From Blattabacterium cuenoti (GTDB taxonomy: Bacteria; Bacteroidota; Bacteroidia; Flavobacteriales; Blattabacteriaceae): DNA of 64,000 bases. The first letter of the stretch is position 1; each line of letters starts with the position of its first letter. The position numbers and the translations under genes were made by a program. Below, one piece after another: positions 29,069-41,300 of this stretch. A model generated the notes under the pieces. That model searched no databases, was not told the DNA's origin, and saw only the letters and a list, made by a program, of their open reading frames with translations. The stretch is from NCBI RefSeq assembly GCF_014251715.1, contig NZ_CP059198.1:124001-188000 (forward strand). The letters are read 5' to 3'.

Positions 29069-31522
29069 ATGAGTGAAGAAGAAAAATTGATATCCATAAA
29101 TATTGAAGATGAAATGAAATCATCTTATATAGATTATTCTATGTCTGTTATTGTATCTAGGGCACTTCCTGATGCTAGAGATGGATTAAAACCTGTACAT
29201 AGAAGAGTACTTTATGGAATGTTTCAATTAGGAATTTTTTCTAATAGTTCTTATAAAAAATCTGCTCGTATTGTTGGAGAAGTATTAGGAAAATATCATC
29301 CACATGGAGATATTTCTGTTTACGATACTATGGTTCGTATGGCTCAAAAATGGATACTTCGTTATCCATTAATAGATGGACAGGGAAATTTTGGATCATT
29401 AGATTACGATCCTCCTGCAGCTATGCGTTATACAGAAGTTAGAATGAAAAGAATATCTGAGGAAATGTTGTTAGATATAAAAAAAGAAACGGTAGATATG
29501 CAATTAAATTTTGATGATTCTTTAGAAGAACCTACCGTTTTACCAACACGAATTCCTAATCTTCTTATTAATGGATCTTCTGGAATTGCAGTAGGAATGG
29601 CTACGAATATTCCACCTCATAATTTAAGAGAAACAATAAACGCTATTTGTGCTTACATAGATAATAACAATGATTTATCTATTGAACAAATTATGAAATA
29701 TATTAAAGCTCCAGATTTCCCTACAGGAGGAATTATTTACGGTTATGATGGAGTTAAAAATGCTTTTCATACTGGAAGAGGACGTATTGTTTTACGTGCA
29801 AAAGTTCATTTAGAAGAAATTCAGGGTAGACAATGTATTATTGTAGATGAAATACCTTATCAAGTAAATAAAGCGGATATGATAGCTAGAACTGTAGAAT
29901 TAATGAAAGAAGGAAAAATGGAAGGAATTTATCAAATTAGAGATGAATCGGATAGAAATGGATTACGTATTGTCTATATTCTTAAACAAAAAACAAATTC
30001 TAATATACTATTGAATAAATTATTTCAATACACATCTTTACAAACTTATTTTAATGTCAATAATATAGCATTAGTAAACGGGAAGCCAGTTCAATTAAAT
30101 ATAAAGGATTTTATTCAACATTTTGTAAATCATAGACATCATGTTATTATTCGTAGAACAAAATATGAATTAAAAAAGTGTCAAGATCGTGTTCATATTT
30201 TGATGGGTTTTTTAAAAATATTAAATCATTTAGATATTATGATTCAATTAATCAAAAAATCTCATACCCATTATGAAGCTTCTAATAGATTGATAAAAAA
30301 ATTTAATATATCAAAAAATCAATCTAAATCTATTTTAGATATGCGATTACAAAGTCTTACTTCTTTAGAGTTAGATAAGCTTAAAAAGGAACATGACGAA
30401 TTAGTAAAAAAAATAGAATTTTTTCAAAATATTTTAGTACAATATTCTATAAGAACAAAAATTATCAAAGAAGAACTTTTAGATATCAAAAAAAAATATC
30501 AAGATCCACGTAGAACACAGATTGATTATTCAGGTAATAAAGTAAATATAGAAGATTTAATTGAAAACGAACAAGTAGTTCTTACTATTACTCATGCTGG
30601 TTATATTAAAAGAACATCCTTATCAGAGTATAAACGACAAGGACGAGGTGGAGTAGGAAATAGAGGAGCTACTGCTAGAGAATCAGACTATTTTAAACAT
30701 TTGCTTATAGCGACCAATCATCAATATATGCTTTTTTTTACAGAAAAAGGAAAATGTTTTTGGTTAAGGGTATATGAAATTCCAGAAGGATCCAAAATTT
30801 CTAAAGGAAGGGCTATACAAAACATTATTCATCTTCAACAAAATGATAAAGTAAATGCTTACATATTAACTGGAGATCTTACTAATAAAAAATATGTTAA
30901 AGATTATTACGTGATGATGGTTACTAAAAAAGGTTTTATTAAAAAAACTTCTTTAGAAAACTACTCTCGTCCAAGAAAAGATGGAATTAATGCTATCGTG
31001 ATTCGTAAAGGAGATTCTTTATTAGAAGCTATTTTAACTAAAGGAGATAGTCATGTTTTTATTGCTGTAAAAAGTGGAAGAATAATTCGTTTTTCAGAAA
31101 ATAAAGTTCGTTCAACTGGAAGAACTTCTTCTGGAGTGATAGGAATTCATTTTACAATAAAGGAGGATATAGTGATTGGAATGATATGTGTAGAAGGAAA
31201 AGAAAAAGGACATATATTGGTAGTTTCTAAAAAAGGATTTGGAAAAAGATCTAATATAAAAGATTATCGTATCACTAATCGTGGGGGAAAAGGAATAAAA
31301 ACAATAAACATTACTCAAAAAACAGGAAATTTAATATCTATAAAATATGTTACAAGTCAAGATGATTTGATGATTATTAAAAAATCAGGAATTATTATAC
31401 GTATATCTGTATCAGATATACGAGTTATGGGGAGAACGACTCAAGGAGTTAGATTAATAAATTTAAAAAAAAACGATGCAATAGCTGATGTTGCCAAAGT
31501 TTATAAACCTATTATATTATGA
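29069..31522 (+). CDS. gyrA: DNA gyrase subunit A
   Basis: An 817-residue type II topoisomerase subunit. The DNA-cleaving tyrosine is in [10 protein letters not shown] near residue 120; the quinolone-region [20 protein letters not shown] is standard. The C-terminal beta-pinwheel carries the gyrase box as QGRGGVG near 524, which marks GyrA, not ParC. The acidic tail found in many relatives is gone and the protein ends shortly after the last blade. Its last 6 bases overlap the opposing protease gene. Confidence 0.97.
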   Translation: MSEEEKLISINIEDEMKSSYIDYSMSVIVSRALPDARDGLKPVHRRVLYGMFQLGIFSNSSYKKSARIVGEVLGKYHPHGDISVYDTMVRMAQKWILRYPLIDGQGNFGSLDYDPPAAMRYTEVRMKRISEEMLLDIKKETVDMQLNFDDSLEEPTVLPTRIPNLLINGSSGIAVGMATNIPPHNLRETINAICAYIDNNNDLSIEQIMKYIKAPDFPTGGIIYGYDGVKNAFHTGRGRIVLRAKVHLEEIQGRQCIIVDEIPYQVNKADMIARTVELMKEGKMEGIYQIRDESDRNGLRIVYILKQKTNSNILLNKLFQYTSLQTYFNVNNIALVNGKPVQLNIKDFIQHFVNHRHHVIIRRTKYELKKCQDRVHILMGFLKILNHLDIMIQLIKKSHTHYEASNRLIKKFNISKNQSKSILDMRLQSLTSLELDKLKKEHDELVKKIEFFQNILVQYSIRTKIIKEELLDIKKKYQDPRRTQIDYSGNKVNIEDLIENEQVVLTITHAGYIKRTSLSEYKRQGRGGVGNRGATARESDYFKHLLIATNHQYMLFFTEKGKCFWLRVYEIPEGSKISKGRAIQNIIHLQQNDKVNAYILTGDLTNKKYVKDYYVMMVTKKGFIKKTSLENYSRPRKDGINAIVIRKGDSLLEAILTKGDSHVFIAVKSGRIIRFSENKVRSTGRTSSGVIGIHFTIKEDIVIGMICVEGKEKGHILVVSKKGFGKRSNIKDYRITNRGGKGIKTINITQKTGNLISIKYVTSQDDLMIIKKSGIIIRISVSDIRVMGRTTQGVRLINLKKNDAIADVAKVYKPIIL

Positions 31523-33625
31523 GGCTTCATTAAAATCACGCAATATATTAACACATTCTGACACAGAATAATCTTTTTTTAAATTTTTTTTCCATTCTAA
31601 TTGTTCTTTAAATTCCAATTTTTTTGTATTTAAAATAATTTTATAAGAAATAGGAAAAGCTCGTAATCCATATATATTCAAATAATTTATTAATTGATAA
31701 AAATTTTCGTTTCTTTTTTTTATTTTTAAATTATCATAATAAAATTCTTTCCAATTTAAAGAAAATTGTTTTCTATTCGAAAATTGTTTTTCTAATGATT
31801 GTATGGATTCTATGATTTTATAAATAGTCATTATATTTTTATTTTTTTTTATTCTTTTTATGCTTTTATACTTAATATTTTCTAAATTATTATTACAATA
31901 ATGAAACGGAATAGGATCTACATAATCCCATTTCATAGAATTTTTTTGATTTTTTTCCATAAAATTTAATAATATATTACTTGTATAATTTGGAATAACA
32001 ATATCTGAGTTAACTCCTTTTAATTGGGTAGAATTTCCATTTATACGATAAAATTTATTAACGGTAATTTTTAAAGCCCCTAATTCTTCATTGTAAAATA
32101 AAAATCTATTTAATGGATAAATAGTTTGTACTGTCCCCTTTCCATATGTTTGACTACTTCCAACAATAATTCCTCTTTTATAATCTGCTATAGCTGCAGC
32201 AAAAATTTCAGAAGCAGAAGCTGATAGTTCATTCACAATAACTACAATCGGACCTTTCCATAATATTTGATGATCATTATTTTTTAGTATCTTTTTTTTG
32301 TTATTATATCTTCCTATTTGTACTATAGGAACTTTTCCTAAAAAAAAACCAGCAATTTTTATTACAGTCTCCAAAGAGCCCCCTCCATTGTTTCTTAGAT
32401 CTAGAATAATACCTTTTATTTTTTCTTTTTTTAATTCTTGAATAATATGTTTTATATCCTTAGCAGCATTTCTTCCATTCTTATTTTCAGGATTAAAATA
32501 AAATTCTGGTAAACAAATTAAACCATATTTATTTTTATTATCCAATATGATAACACTTTTTGCAAAAATTTCTTTTTTTTCTATGATATCTCTAGTAAGT
32601 ATTACTTCTTCTATGGATCCATTTTTTTTCTGAATGGTTAATTTTACTTTGCTTCCTTTTTTACCTTTTATCAAACGAATATAATTTTCTAACAACATCC
32701 CTACAATATTTTTAGATTCTGAATTTAGATCTTTTGCTACTCGTATAATTTTATCTCCTATTTCTATTTTTTTGCTTTTCCATGCAGGACCACCAACAAT
32801 AAGTTTTACTACTGTAGCTAATCCTTTATCATCTTGCAATTCAATCCCTATTCCTTCTGTTTCTCCCGATATGTTTAAATAAAAAATTTCTTTATCCTTA
32901 GGAGATAAATAACTAGTATGAGGATCATATTGTGAAATTATTGTATTCACATACATAGAAAACCAATGGGATTCTTTTTTTATTTTTAATTTTCTAAAAT
33001 ATTCCTTTATATATTCTTCCACTTTTTTTCTTGATTTTTTTTCTTCATGAAGGAATGCATTTTTCCAAATTTTTTGTTTTAAAATATTTAATTTTTTTTG
33101 TTTTATAAAATTTATTATTTCTAATAAAGTCAAATATTTTAAATGTTTTCTCCATTTTTCAATCCATTTTTTTTTATTTTTTGGATAAAATAATTCCTCT
33201 TTCCCAAGGACATATATTTCTTTTTTATTAAAATTAAAAGGTATTTTTAATATTTGAGAACATATGGATTCCACTTCTTTTATTCTTTTATAAAAACGTC
33301 TAATAATAATATTAAAAAAAGTAGGATCACCATTAATCCAAAAATCATCTATTTTTTCTTTATATAAACAAAAATCTTCTATATCTTTTTGCATAAAAAA
33401 ACGTTTTTGATTATCTAATTTTTCAAAATATTTATTATATACTTTTTTTGAAAAATTATTATTAATAGGAATGGGTTTCGTATGTAAAAAATCAAGTGTT
33501 TTATATATTATTTTTAGTAGAATACGATGTTTTTCTTGTTCTTCTAATGGAGAACAAGAACTCAATAAAAAAATAAAAATGAAACCAATTATTATGTATT
33601 TAAGTTTTTTTATTTGTTGATTCAC
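31517..33625 (-). CDS. S41 family carboxy-terminal processing protease (Prc/Tsp-like lipoprotein)
   Basis: A 702-residue periplasmic protease. Residues 1-24 form a lipoprotein signal ending LLSSC, with Cys24 as lipid anchor. A helical N-terminal region precedes a PDZ domain (about 245-335; [18 protein letters not shown]) and the S41 domain with the nucleophile in [15 protein letters not shown] near 472 and the general-base lysine in [11 protein letters not shown] near 497. A C-terminal domain of about 150 residues follows, like Tsp of E. coli. It trims or degrades envelope proteins from the C-terminus. Confidence 0.93.
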   Translation of the reverse strand: MNQQIKKLKYIIIGFIFIFLLSSCSPLEEQEKHRILLKIIYKTLDFLHTKPIPINNNFSKKVYNKYFEKLDNQKRFFMQKDIEDFCLYKEKIDDFWINGDPTFFNIIIRRFYKRIKEVESICSQILKIPFNFNKKEIYVLGKEELFYPKNKKKWIEKWRKHLKYLTLLEIINFIKQKKLNILKQKIWKNAFLHEEKKSRKKVEEYIKEYFRKLKIKKESHWFSMYVNTIISQYDPHTSYLSPKDKEIFYLNISGETEGIGIELQDDKGLATVVKLIVGGPAWKSKKIEIGDKIIRVAKDLNSESKNIVGMLLENYIRLIKGKKGSKVKLTIQKKNGSIEEVILTRDIIEKKEIFAKSVIILDNKNKYGLICLPEFYFNPENKNGRNAAKDIKHIIQELKKEKIKGIILDLRNNGGGSLETVIKIAGFFLGKVPIVQIGRYNNKKKILKNNDHQILWKGPIVVIVNELSASASEIFAAAIADYKRGIIVGSSQTYGKGTVQTIYPLNRFLFYNEELGALKITVNKFYRINGNSTQLKGVNSDIVIPNYTSNILLNFMEKNQKNSMKWDYVDPIPFHYCNNNLENIKYKSIKRIKKNKNIMTIYKIIESIQSLEKQFSNRKQFSLNWKEFYYDNLKIKKRNENFYQLINYLNIYGLRAFPISYKIILNTKKLEFKEQLEWKKNLKKDYSVSECVNILRDFNEAS

Positions 33626-33701
33626 AATGAAGGAATGATATTTGAATTAATAATAGTAAAATTATATATAAATAATAAAAATAGCTTTTTTTTATAAAAA
33701 A

Positions 33702-34514
33702 ATGAATAAAAAACCAATTATTTTAGTAACAAATGATGACGGTATTATAGCACCAGGAATTAGAGCGCTAGTTCATACGATGAATTCTTTAGGAGAGGTG
33801 TATGTTATAGCACCAAATAAACCTCAATCTGGAGTTGGACATGCAATAACTATGGATACCGTATTGTTTTGTGATTCTATAAAAATTGATAATGGAAATC
33901 AAAAAGAATGGGAATGTTCCGGAACACCGGTAGATTGTATAAAATTAGCTATTAATGAAATTCTTCCAAGAAAACCTGATATTTGTGTATCAGGAATTAA
34001 TCATGGATCAAATTCTTCCATAAATGTCATGTATTCTGGAACAATATCAGCTGTAATAGAGGCTAGTATAGAAGGTATTCCATCTGTTGGATTTTCTCTT
34101 TTGGATTTTGATTGGGATGCTGATTTTGAACCTTCAAAAAAATATGTATGTAAAATTGTAAAAAAAATTATTAATAATCCTATTCCAGATAAAATAATTA
34201 GTCTAAATGTGAATATTCCAAAATTGAAAAAAGAAAAAATAAAAGGAGTTAAAATATGCAGACAGTCAGAATCTAAATGGAAAGAAAGTTTTTATAAACG
34301 ATATAATCCAAAAGGAAGAACTTATTATTGGTTAGTAGGAGATTTTGTAAATTTTGATAAAAGGGTAGATACAGATGAATGGGCATTAAAAAATGGATAT
34401 ATATCTATTGTTCCTATTCAATTTGATTTAACTAATTATCCTATATTAAATATTTTAAAATCCTGGAATTTTTTATTATTTATATTTGGATATACATTAT
34501 TTGAATTTAATTAA
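33702..34514 (+). CDS. surE: 5'/3'-nucleotidase SurE
   Basis: A 270-residue metal-dependent phosphatase. The metal site is formed by VTNDDGIIAPGI, PNKPQSGVGHAIT and SGINHGSNSS, all intact. SurE dephosphorylates nucleoside monophosphates and is linked to stationary-phase survival. It starts the long plus-strand block leading through ruvB into the purine genes, 10 bases before the ruvB GTG. The hydrophobic C-terminal tail (LLFIFGYTLF) is likely an AT-bias effect. Confidence 0.94.
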   Translation: MNKKPIILVTNDDGIIAPGIRALVHTMNSLGEVYVIAPNKPQSGVGHAITMDTVLFCDSIKIDNGNQKEWECSGTPVDCIKLAINEILPRKPDICVSGINHGSNSSINVMYSGTISAVIEASIEGIPSVGFSLLDFDWDADFEPSKKYVCKIVKKIINNPIPDKIISLNVNIPKLKKEKIKGVKICRQSESKWKESFYKRYNPKGRTYYWLVGDFVNFDKRVDTDEWALKNGYISIVPIQFDLTNYPILNILKSWNFLLFIFGYTLFEFN

Positions 34515-34524
34515 ATATTATATC

Positions 34525-35487
34525 GTGTCATTTTTTTTAGAAGGATCTTTGAATCCAAAAAAAATTCAAGATTTTGTTGGTCAAAATGATCTATTGGAAA
34601 ATTTAAAAATTTTTATTCAAGCTGCTAGAAAAAGAAAAGATGCCTTAGATCATATTTTGTTTCATGGACCTCCTGGGCTTGGAAAAACTACACTAGCTCA
34701 TATTGTAGCTAATGAATTATGCGTTAATATAACAGTAACTTCCGGATCTGTTTTAGATAAACCAGGAGATTTAGCTGGATTACTTATTCATTTAAAATTA
34801 AATGATGTTATTTTTATTGATGAAATTCATCGTCTTTCTCCAATAGTTGAAGAATATTTGTATTCTGCTATGGAAAATTACAAAATAGACATTATTATAA
34901 ATTCTGGATCTAACGCAAGATCAGTACAAATAGATTTATCTCCTTTTACTTTAATAGGAGCAACTACGAGATCTGGATTACTCACCGCACCTATGCGTTC
35001 TAGATTTGGAATCAATCTTCGTCTTAGTTATTATGAAAAAAAATTATTAAAAGATATCGTTCATCGAAGCGCAAAATTACTAAATATTCCAATAACGGAA
35101 GATGCTTCCTATGAAATTGCCAATAGAAGTCGTGGCACTCCACGTATAGCTAACGCTTTACTTCGAAGAATTCGTGATTTTGCGCAAATAAAAGGAAATG
35201 GAATTATTGATATAAACATATGTGATTTAGGGTTGCAAGCTCTAAATGTAGATCAATATGGATTAGATGAAATGGATCATAGAATACTTTTGTCTATTAT
35301 AGATAACTTTAAAGGAGGCCCTGTAGGAATTAATACTATAGCAACAGCTATTAGTGAAAATTCAGATACAATAGAAGAAGTTTATGAACCTTTTCTTATA
35401 CAAGAAGGATACCTAGTTAGAACGCCTAGAGGAAGAAAAGTTACTAATTTAGCTTATAAACATCTAAAACAAAATTTTAAAAAATAA
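34525..35487 (+). CDS. ruvB: Holliday junction branch-migration helicase RuvB
   Basis: A 320-residue AAA+ motor. Walker A GPPGLGKTTLAH, Walker B IFIDEIHRLS, sensor GATTRSGLL and the C-terminal winged helix with TPRGRKVTNLAYKHL are all present. I place the start at GTG 34525, 10 bases after surE; the frame is open further back to a TTG inside surE, but that part is not conserved. The N-terminus is shorter than in free-living relatives. RuvA and RuvC are not in the window. Confidence 0.95.
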   Translation: MSFFLEGSLNPKKIQDFVGQNDLLENLKIFIQAARKRKDALDHILFHGPPGLGKTTLAHIVANELCVNITVTSGSVLDKPGDLAGLLIHLKLNDVIFIDEIHRLSPIVEEYLYSAMENYKIDIIINSGSNARSVQIDLSPFTLIGATTRSGLLTAPMRSRFGINLRLSYYEKKLLKDIVHRSAKLLNIPITEDASYEIANRSRGTPRIANALLRRIRDFAQIKGNGIIDINICDLGLQALNVDQYGLDEMDHRILLSIIDNFKGGPVGINTIATAISENSDTIEEVYEPFLIQEGYLVRTPRGRKVTNLAYKHLKQNFKK

Positions 35488-35556
35488 ATTAAAATATTTT
35501 TTATTATCTATTTATAACAATTAACTTTGTTGAAAGTATCAAAATATATAGATATT

Positions 35557-36858
35557 ATGCCTTCAAATGTGATTGTTGGTCTCCAATGGGGTGACGAGGG
35601 AAAAGGGAAAATCACAGATTTGCTTTCTAAAAATTCAGATTATGTAATTCGTTATCAAGGAGGAAATAATTCTGGTCATTCTATTCATATTAATAATCGT
35701 TATTTTATTCTTCATTTAATTCCTTCTGGAGTTATTTATCCTTATGTAAAATGTATTGTTGGACCTGGAGTAGTTATTGATCCAAAGTGTTTTATTCAAG
35801 AAATAAAAAATTTAGAATCAATGAAAATTAATACTTCTAAAATTTTTTTAGCAAAAAGAGCACACCTTACTATGCCTTATCATCGTTTACTAGATCAATA
35901 TAAAGAAGAATATTTAGGAAAAAGATCAATTGGTACTACCCATCGTGGAATAGGCCCAACTTATGAAGACAAAATAGCACGTATGGGAATACGTGCATTA
36001 GATTTATTGAATCTAAAAAATTTTTACAAAAAATTAAAATGGAATATATTTTTCAAAAATGAGATTATTACAAAAGTTTATAAAAAAAATCCTATTGATT
36101 TTGAATCTATATATGAAGAATATATAGAATATGCAAAAATTCTTTTTGATCGTATTATAGACGCAGTCTATGAAATTCATTATGCTTTTTATCATGAAAA
36201 AAAAATTTTATTTGAAGGAGCTCAAGCTACATTATTGGATATTAACTATGGAACATATCCATATGTGACAACTTCTTCTGCTTCTACAGGAGGTGTATGT
36301 ATAGGATCTGGAATTCCTCCTAATTTTTTAAAAAATTTTATAGGAGTAGCAAAAGCATATTGTACACGTGTTGGTTTTGGACCTTTTCCTACAGAAATTA
36401 AAAATGGAATATGTGATATTATACGAAAAAAAGGAAATGAGTATGGCTCAACGACAAGACGTCCAAGAAGATGTGGATGGTTAGATTTGATTGCTCTTAA
36501 ATATTCTTGTATGATTAATGGAATTAATTACTTAATTTTTACAAAATTGGATGTTTTAAGCGAATTAGAAGTTATTAAAGTGTGCATAAAATACGAATTT
36601 CGTGGAAAAATTATTAAAAAATTTCCAGCAAATATAGAAGAAAAAGATATTATAAAAGGGATTTATATAGATTTACCTGGTTGGGAACAAGACATATATA
36701 ACATTAATGAATACGAAAATTTACCAAAAAATTGTAAAAAATATATTAGATTTATTGAAAATTATCTAAAATTAGAAATTTTATTAATTTCTGTAGGTTC
36801 TGAAAGGAATCAGAATATCATTAAAAATAAATTTTTATTTAATAATATTTTTTTTTAA
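35557..36858 (+). CDS. purA: Adenylosuccinate synthetase
   Basis: A 433-residue GTP-dependent ligase joining IMP and aspartate on the way to AMP. It begins at ATG 35557 with PSNVIVGLQWGDEGKGK, the conserved P-loop start; an in-frame TTG ten codons earlier is rejected. Motifs GNNSGHS, RAHLTMPYH, GTTHRGIGPTYEDK and the C-terminal GSTTRRPRRCGWLD are complete. It is followed 12 bases later by purB, which performs the next step. Confidence 0.97.
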   Translation: MPSNVIVGLQWGDEGKGKITDLLSKNSDYVIRYQGGNNSGHSIHINNRYFILHLIPSGVIYPYVKCIVGPGVVIDPKCFIQEIKNLESMKINTSKIFLAKRAHLTMPYHRLLDQYKEEYLGKRSIGTTHRGIGPTYEDKIARMGIRALDLLNLKNFYKKLKWNIFFKNEIITKVYKKNPIDFESIYEEYIEYAKILFDRIIDAVYEIHYAFYHEKKILFEGAQATLLDINYGTYPYVTTSSASTGGVCIGSGIPPNFLKNFIGVAKAYCTRVGFGPFPTEIKNGICDIIRKKGNEYGSTTRRPRRCGWLDLIALKYSCMINGINYLIFTKLDVLSELEVIKVCIKYEFRGKIIKKFPANIEEKDIIKGIYIDLPGWEQDIYNINEYENLPKNCKKYIRFIENYLKLEILLISVGSERNQNIIKNKFLFNNIFF

Positions 36859-36870
36859 AAATATTTTTTT

Positions 36871-38307
36871 GTGAAAGAATATAAGAATCCTTTAATAGAA
36901 CGATATAGTAGTAAAGAAATGTTATATAATTTTTCTCCAAAGAAAAAGTTTACGACTTGGAGAAAATTATGGTTCTATTTAGCAGAAATACAAAAGGAAT
37001 TAGGATTAAATATTAGCGAAGAACAAATTCATGATTTAAAATATCATTTATATGATATTGATTGGAATAGGGTTTCTTTTTATGAAAAAAAATTTCGTCA
37101 TGATGTAATGGCTCATTTATATGCTTTTGGAGATAAGGCTACTATAGCTAAACCTATCATTCATTTAGGTGCTACAAGTGCTTTTTTAGGAGATAATACT
37201 GATATTATTTTGATTCGTGATGGATTAAAAATTTTGCTAAAAAAATTGATCAATGTCATTTTTCGAATTAGAAATTTTACTTTAGAATATCATAATATCC
37301 CTACTTTAGCCTTTACACATTATCAGCCTGCTCAATTAACTACTGTAGGAAAACGTTCTGCTTTGTGGATACATAGTTTACTTCTAGATTTAGAAGAACT
37401 AGAATTTAGATTAAAAAATATTCATTTTAGAGGAGTAAAAGGAACTGTAGGTTCAGCTGCTAGCTTCAAAGAATTATTTAATGGAGATTTACAAAAAATA
37501 AAATATTTAGAAAAAAAATTATCTAATAAATTTGGATTTAAAAATGTTTTTCCTATTACAGGACAAACTTACGATAGAAAAGTTGATTCTCAAATATTAA
37601 ACTTATTATCCAATATTTCTCAGTCTTCTCATAAATTTAGTAATGATTTGCGTTTATTGCAAAATTTAAAAGAAATGGAAGAACCTTTTGAAGAAGAACA
37701 AATTGGATCTAGTGCTATGGCTTATAAACGTAATCCTATCCGTAGTGAACGAATGGCTTCTTTAGCAAAGTATGTCATTTCTTTGTCCAATAGTTCAGCA
37801 ATGGTTGCAGCTACTCAATGGTTGGAACGTACTTTAGATGATTCTGCCAATAGAAGATTGGTTATAGGACAATCATTTTTATCTACGGATGCAATTTTAA
37901 TGATTTGGAATAATATATTTGAAAATATAGTTATTTATCCTAAAATAATTGAAAATCATATTAAAGAAGAACTTCCATTTTTAATTACTGAATATCTAAT
38001 TGTAGAATGTGTAAAAAATGGAGCTGATAGACAAGAAATTCATGAAAGAATACGAATTCATTCTATGAAAACAAATTCAAAGATAAAATTAGAAGGAAAA
38101 AAAAATGATTTTATTCAACGTATTTTACAAGATAAAAAAATACCAATTAATGAAAAAAAAATGAGTAAAATTCTCAATCCTAAAAAATTTATAGGTTTTT
38201 CTTCAGATCAAACTTTGGAATTTATTGATACAAAAGTTAATCCAATATTAAATAAATTTCATCATTTAATTGATTCTGACATATCTAATATGGATAGACA
38301 AGTTTAA
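36871..38307 (+). CDS. purB: Adenylosuccinate lyase
   Basis: A 478-residue fumarase-superfamily enzyme acting twice: SAICAR to AICAR, and adenylosuccinate to AMP, releasing fumarate each time. Signature loop GSSAMAYKRNPIRSE is present, along with HLGATSAFLGDNTD and TLAFTHYQPAQ. The start is GTG (36871), giving KEYKNPLIERYSSKEMLYNFSP, the conserved flavobacterial N-terminus. It lies between purA and purL in the purine block. Confidence 0.97.
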   Translation: MKEYKNPLIERYSSKEMLYNFSPKKKFTTWRKLWFYLAEIQKELGLNISEEQIHDLKYHLYDIDWNRVSFYEKKFRHDVMAHLYAFGDKATIAKPIIHLGATSAFLGDNTDIILIRDGLKILLKKLINVIFRIRNFTLEYHNIPTLAFTHYQPAQLTTVGKRSALWIHSLLLDLEELEFRLKNIHFRGVKGTVGSAASFKELFNGDLQKIKYLEKKLSNKFGFKNVFPITGQTYDRKVDSQILNLLSNISQSSHKFSNDLRLLQNLKEMEEPFEEEQIGSSAMAYKRNPIRSERMASLAKYVISLSNSSAMVAATQWLERTLDDSANRRLVIGQSFLSTDAILMIWNNIFENIVIYPKIIENHIKEELPFLITEYLIVECVKNGADRQEIHERIRIHSMKTNSKIKLEGKKNDFIQRILQDKKIPINEKKMSKILNPKKFIGFSSDQTLEFIDTKVNPILNKFHHLIDSDISNMDRQV

Positions 38308-38327
38308 ATACACATATATAAAAAATA

Positions 38328-41300
38328 ATGAATTTTAGAATTTGTATACAAAAAAAAATTCCTTTTGATATTGATTCTAGAAAATTATATCGTGAATTGA
38401 AAAATATGAATATTTCATTATCTGAAGTTATTATTTATTATGTATATGATATTTTTAATATCCAAAAAAAACTTTTTTTAGAAAGTTTATCAACAATTTT
38501 TGTTGATCCTGTAACAGATATTTTGCATAAAAAAATACATTTTTATAATCCATATTTTTATATTCCTGTTAAAAATGATGATCGTGCCAATGCTGCTATG
38601 CAATGCATTCAAATTTTAGATCCTAAATCTCCTCCTGTTTTTGTAAAAACAGGTATATTTATTGAATTAATTGGAATAAATAAAAAACAAGATTTTGATA
38701 AAATTAAAAAATATTATACAGCTTCTCATTTTCATATAAAAAAACGATATAATAGAAAAATAAATGATATTAAAATTGTAGATAATTTTATAAATTTATC
38801 TATAAATAAAATAGAAAAAATTCATAAAAAATGGAATTTATCCATAAATATTAATGATTTATTATTTATACAAAAATATTTTTATAAAGAAAAACGAAAT
38901 CCAACAGAAGCAGAATTACGTATTTTAGATGTTTTTTGGTCCGATCATTGTCGTCATACTACATTTTATACAACACTAGTAAATATATCTTTTTATGGAT
39001 TGTTAAAAAATACATATAAAAGTATTTTTAGAAAATATTTAAAAGATAGAGATTTCATAGGAAGATCAAAACATCCTATAAATTTTATGGATTTATCTAG
39101 TCTTCCATCTAAAATTTTTTATAAAAAGGGAAAATTGAAAAACTATGTTTTATCTAATGAACATAATGCATGTATCATAATGGTAGATGTAGACATGATC
39201 GATAATAAAAGAAAAGAGAAATGGTATTTGCTATTTAAGAATGAAACCCATAACCATCCTACGGAAATTGATCCTTTTAGTGGAGCTTTTACTTGTATAG
39301 GAGGAGCTATTCGCGATCCATTATCTGGAAGAGCTTTTGTTTATCAAGGAATACGGTTAAGTGGAGCTGCTGATCCTACAAATTTAAAAACTTTTAATGG
39401 AAAGTTACCACAACAGAAAATATGTTTTGAATCAGCTCATGGATATAGTTCCTATGGAAATCAAGTAGGATTAGCTACAACTCATGTCAATGAAATTTAT
39501 CATGAAGGATATAGAGCCAAAAGAATGGAAGTAGGGATGGTAATAGGAGCTGTTCCCGTTGATTTTGTGAAATATAAAAAACCAAAAAAAGGAGATATAA
39601 TTTTATTAATTGGAGGATTAACAGGAAGAGAAGGAATAGGAGGAGCTACGGATTCTTCTAAAGAAGATGATATAAACTTTCAAAAAAATATACAAAAAAG
39701 ACAAAAAGGAAATCCAATAATAGAAAGAAAAATTCAAAGATTTTTTAGGAAAAAAGAAGTTATATCTTTAATAAAAAAATGTAATGATTTTGGTGCTGGA
39801 GGAGCTGCAGTGGCTATAGGAGAATTAAGCGATAGTTTAGTTCTTCATTTAGATAAAATACCCGTAAAAAATACGGATTTAGAAGCTATAGAAATTGCTA
39901 TTTCTGAGTCTCAAGAACGTATGGCTGTAGTATTAGATCCAAAAAATGTAAAAAAATTTATTTACTTAGCTAAAAAAGAGAATCTTAGTCCTATTCCTAT
40001 AGCGGAAGTTACTGATAATAAAAAAATTATTTTTTATTATAAAGGAAAAAAAATATTTAATATAAAAAGTTCTTTTCTTAATACAAGAGGATCTCATAAA
40101 AAAAAATCTGTTCGTGTGAATTCCCCTACTTCAGTTTCTCCTTTTAAAAAATCAAAACAATTTTTTTTTAGTAAAAAAACTTTTTTAGATACTCTTTCTC
40201 AATTAAATATAGCTTCTCAAAAAAGTTTAGTAGAAATGTTTGATAGTACCGTAGGGGGAACTACAGTATTAATGCCTTTTGGTGGAAAATATCAAATGAC
40301 TCCATCTGAAGGAAGTGTGCAAAAAATTCCTGTTTTACAAGGAAGCACTAATACAGTAAGTTTAGCTACTTGGGGGTTTCATCCTGAAATTTCTATTTGG
40401 AGTCCTCTTCATGGAGGAGCTTATGCTATAGTGGAATGTATTTCTAAAATTGTTTCTATGGGAGGAAATTATAAAAATACTTATTTTAGTTTTCAAGAAT
40501 ATTATCAAAAATTAGGGAATGATCCAGAAAATTGGGGGAAACCCTTTGCGGCTTTGTTAGGGGCTTATCATGCTCAGATGTCCTTAGAATTAGTTTCTAT
40601 CGGAGGCAAAGATTCTATGTCTGGAACATATAAAAATATGATGCATGTCCCCCCTACATTCATTGCATTTGGAGTAGCAACAGGATCATGTTCAAATATT
40701 ATTTCTCCTGAATTTAAAAAAATAGGAAATAAGATCTATTTATATGATCATCATCCATTAAAAAATGAAATGCCAGATTTTGATTCTATAAAAAATGCTT
40801 ATGATCAGGTTTATGAGGGTATTTATTCCGGAAAAATTGTTTCTGCAAAAACAGTAAAAGATGGAGGAATTTCTGTTGCTATTGCCAAAATGGCATTTGG
40901 TAATCGTTTAGGAGTAATTATAAACTGTAAAAATAATTTACTAGAAACTAGCATTGGATCCTTGATTATAGAATCTTCATCTCCGATATCAGATAATTTT
41001 ATTCCAATAGGAGAAATAGTTTCTTCCAAAAATTTAAATTTTAATGGAATATCTATTGATATAAATGAATCTATAAATAATTGGTTCAAAACTTTTATTC
41101 CTATTTTTTCTTCTAGCGAAGAAATAAAAAAAAATATTACAATAGTAGAAACCCCTAAACAAAAAAAACAAAAAAAAAATACCATTATATGGAAATGTAG
41201 ATTGAAAAAAAAAGGGCCCCCACGTGTATTTATTCCTATATTTCCTGGAACAAATAGTGAATTTGAATCCATTCGTGCATTTGAAAAAGAGGGATCTATA

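Noticed and set aside
29069..31522. Topoisomerase IV subunit (parC) for the gyrA gene
   Set aside because: A gyrase-box variant (QGRGGVG) and full-length pinwheel identify GyrA.
34486..34524. TTG start for ruvB inside surE
   Set aside because: The extra residues are not RuvB-like; GTG 34525 lies just after surE and gives a normal start.
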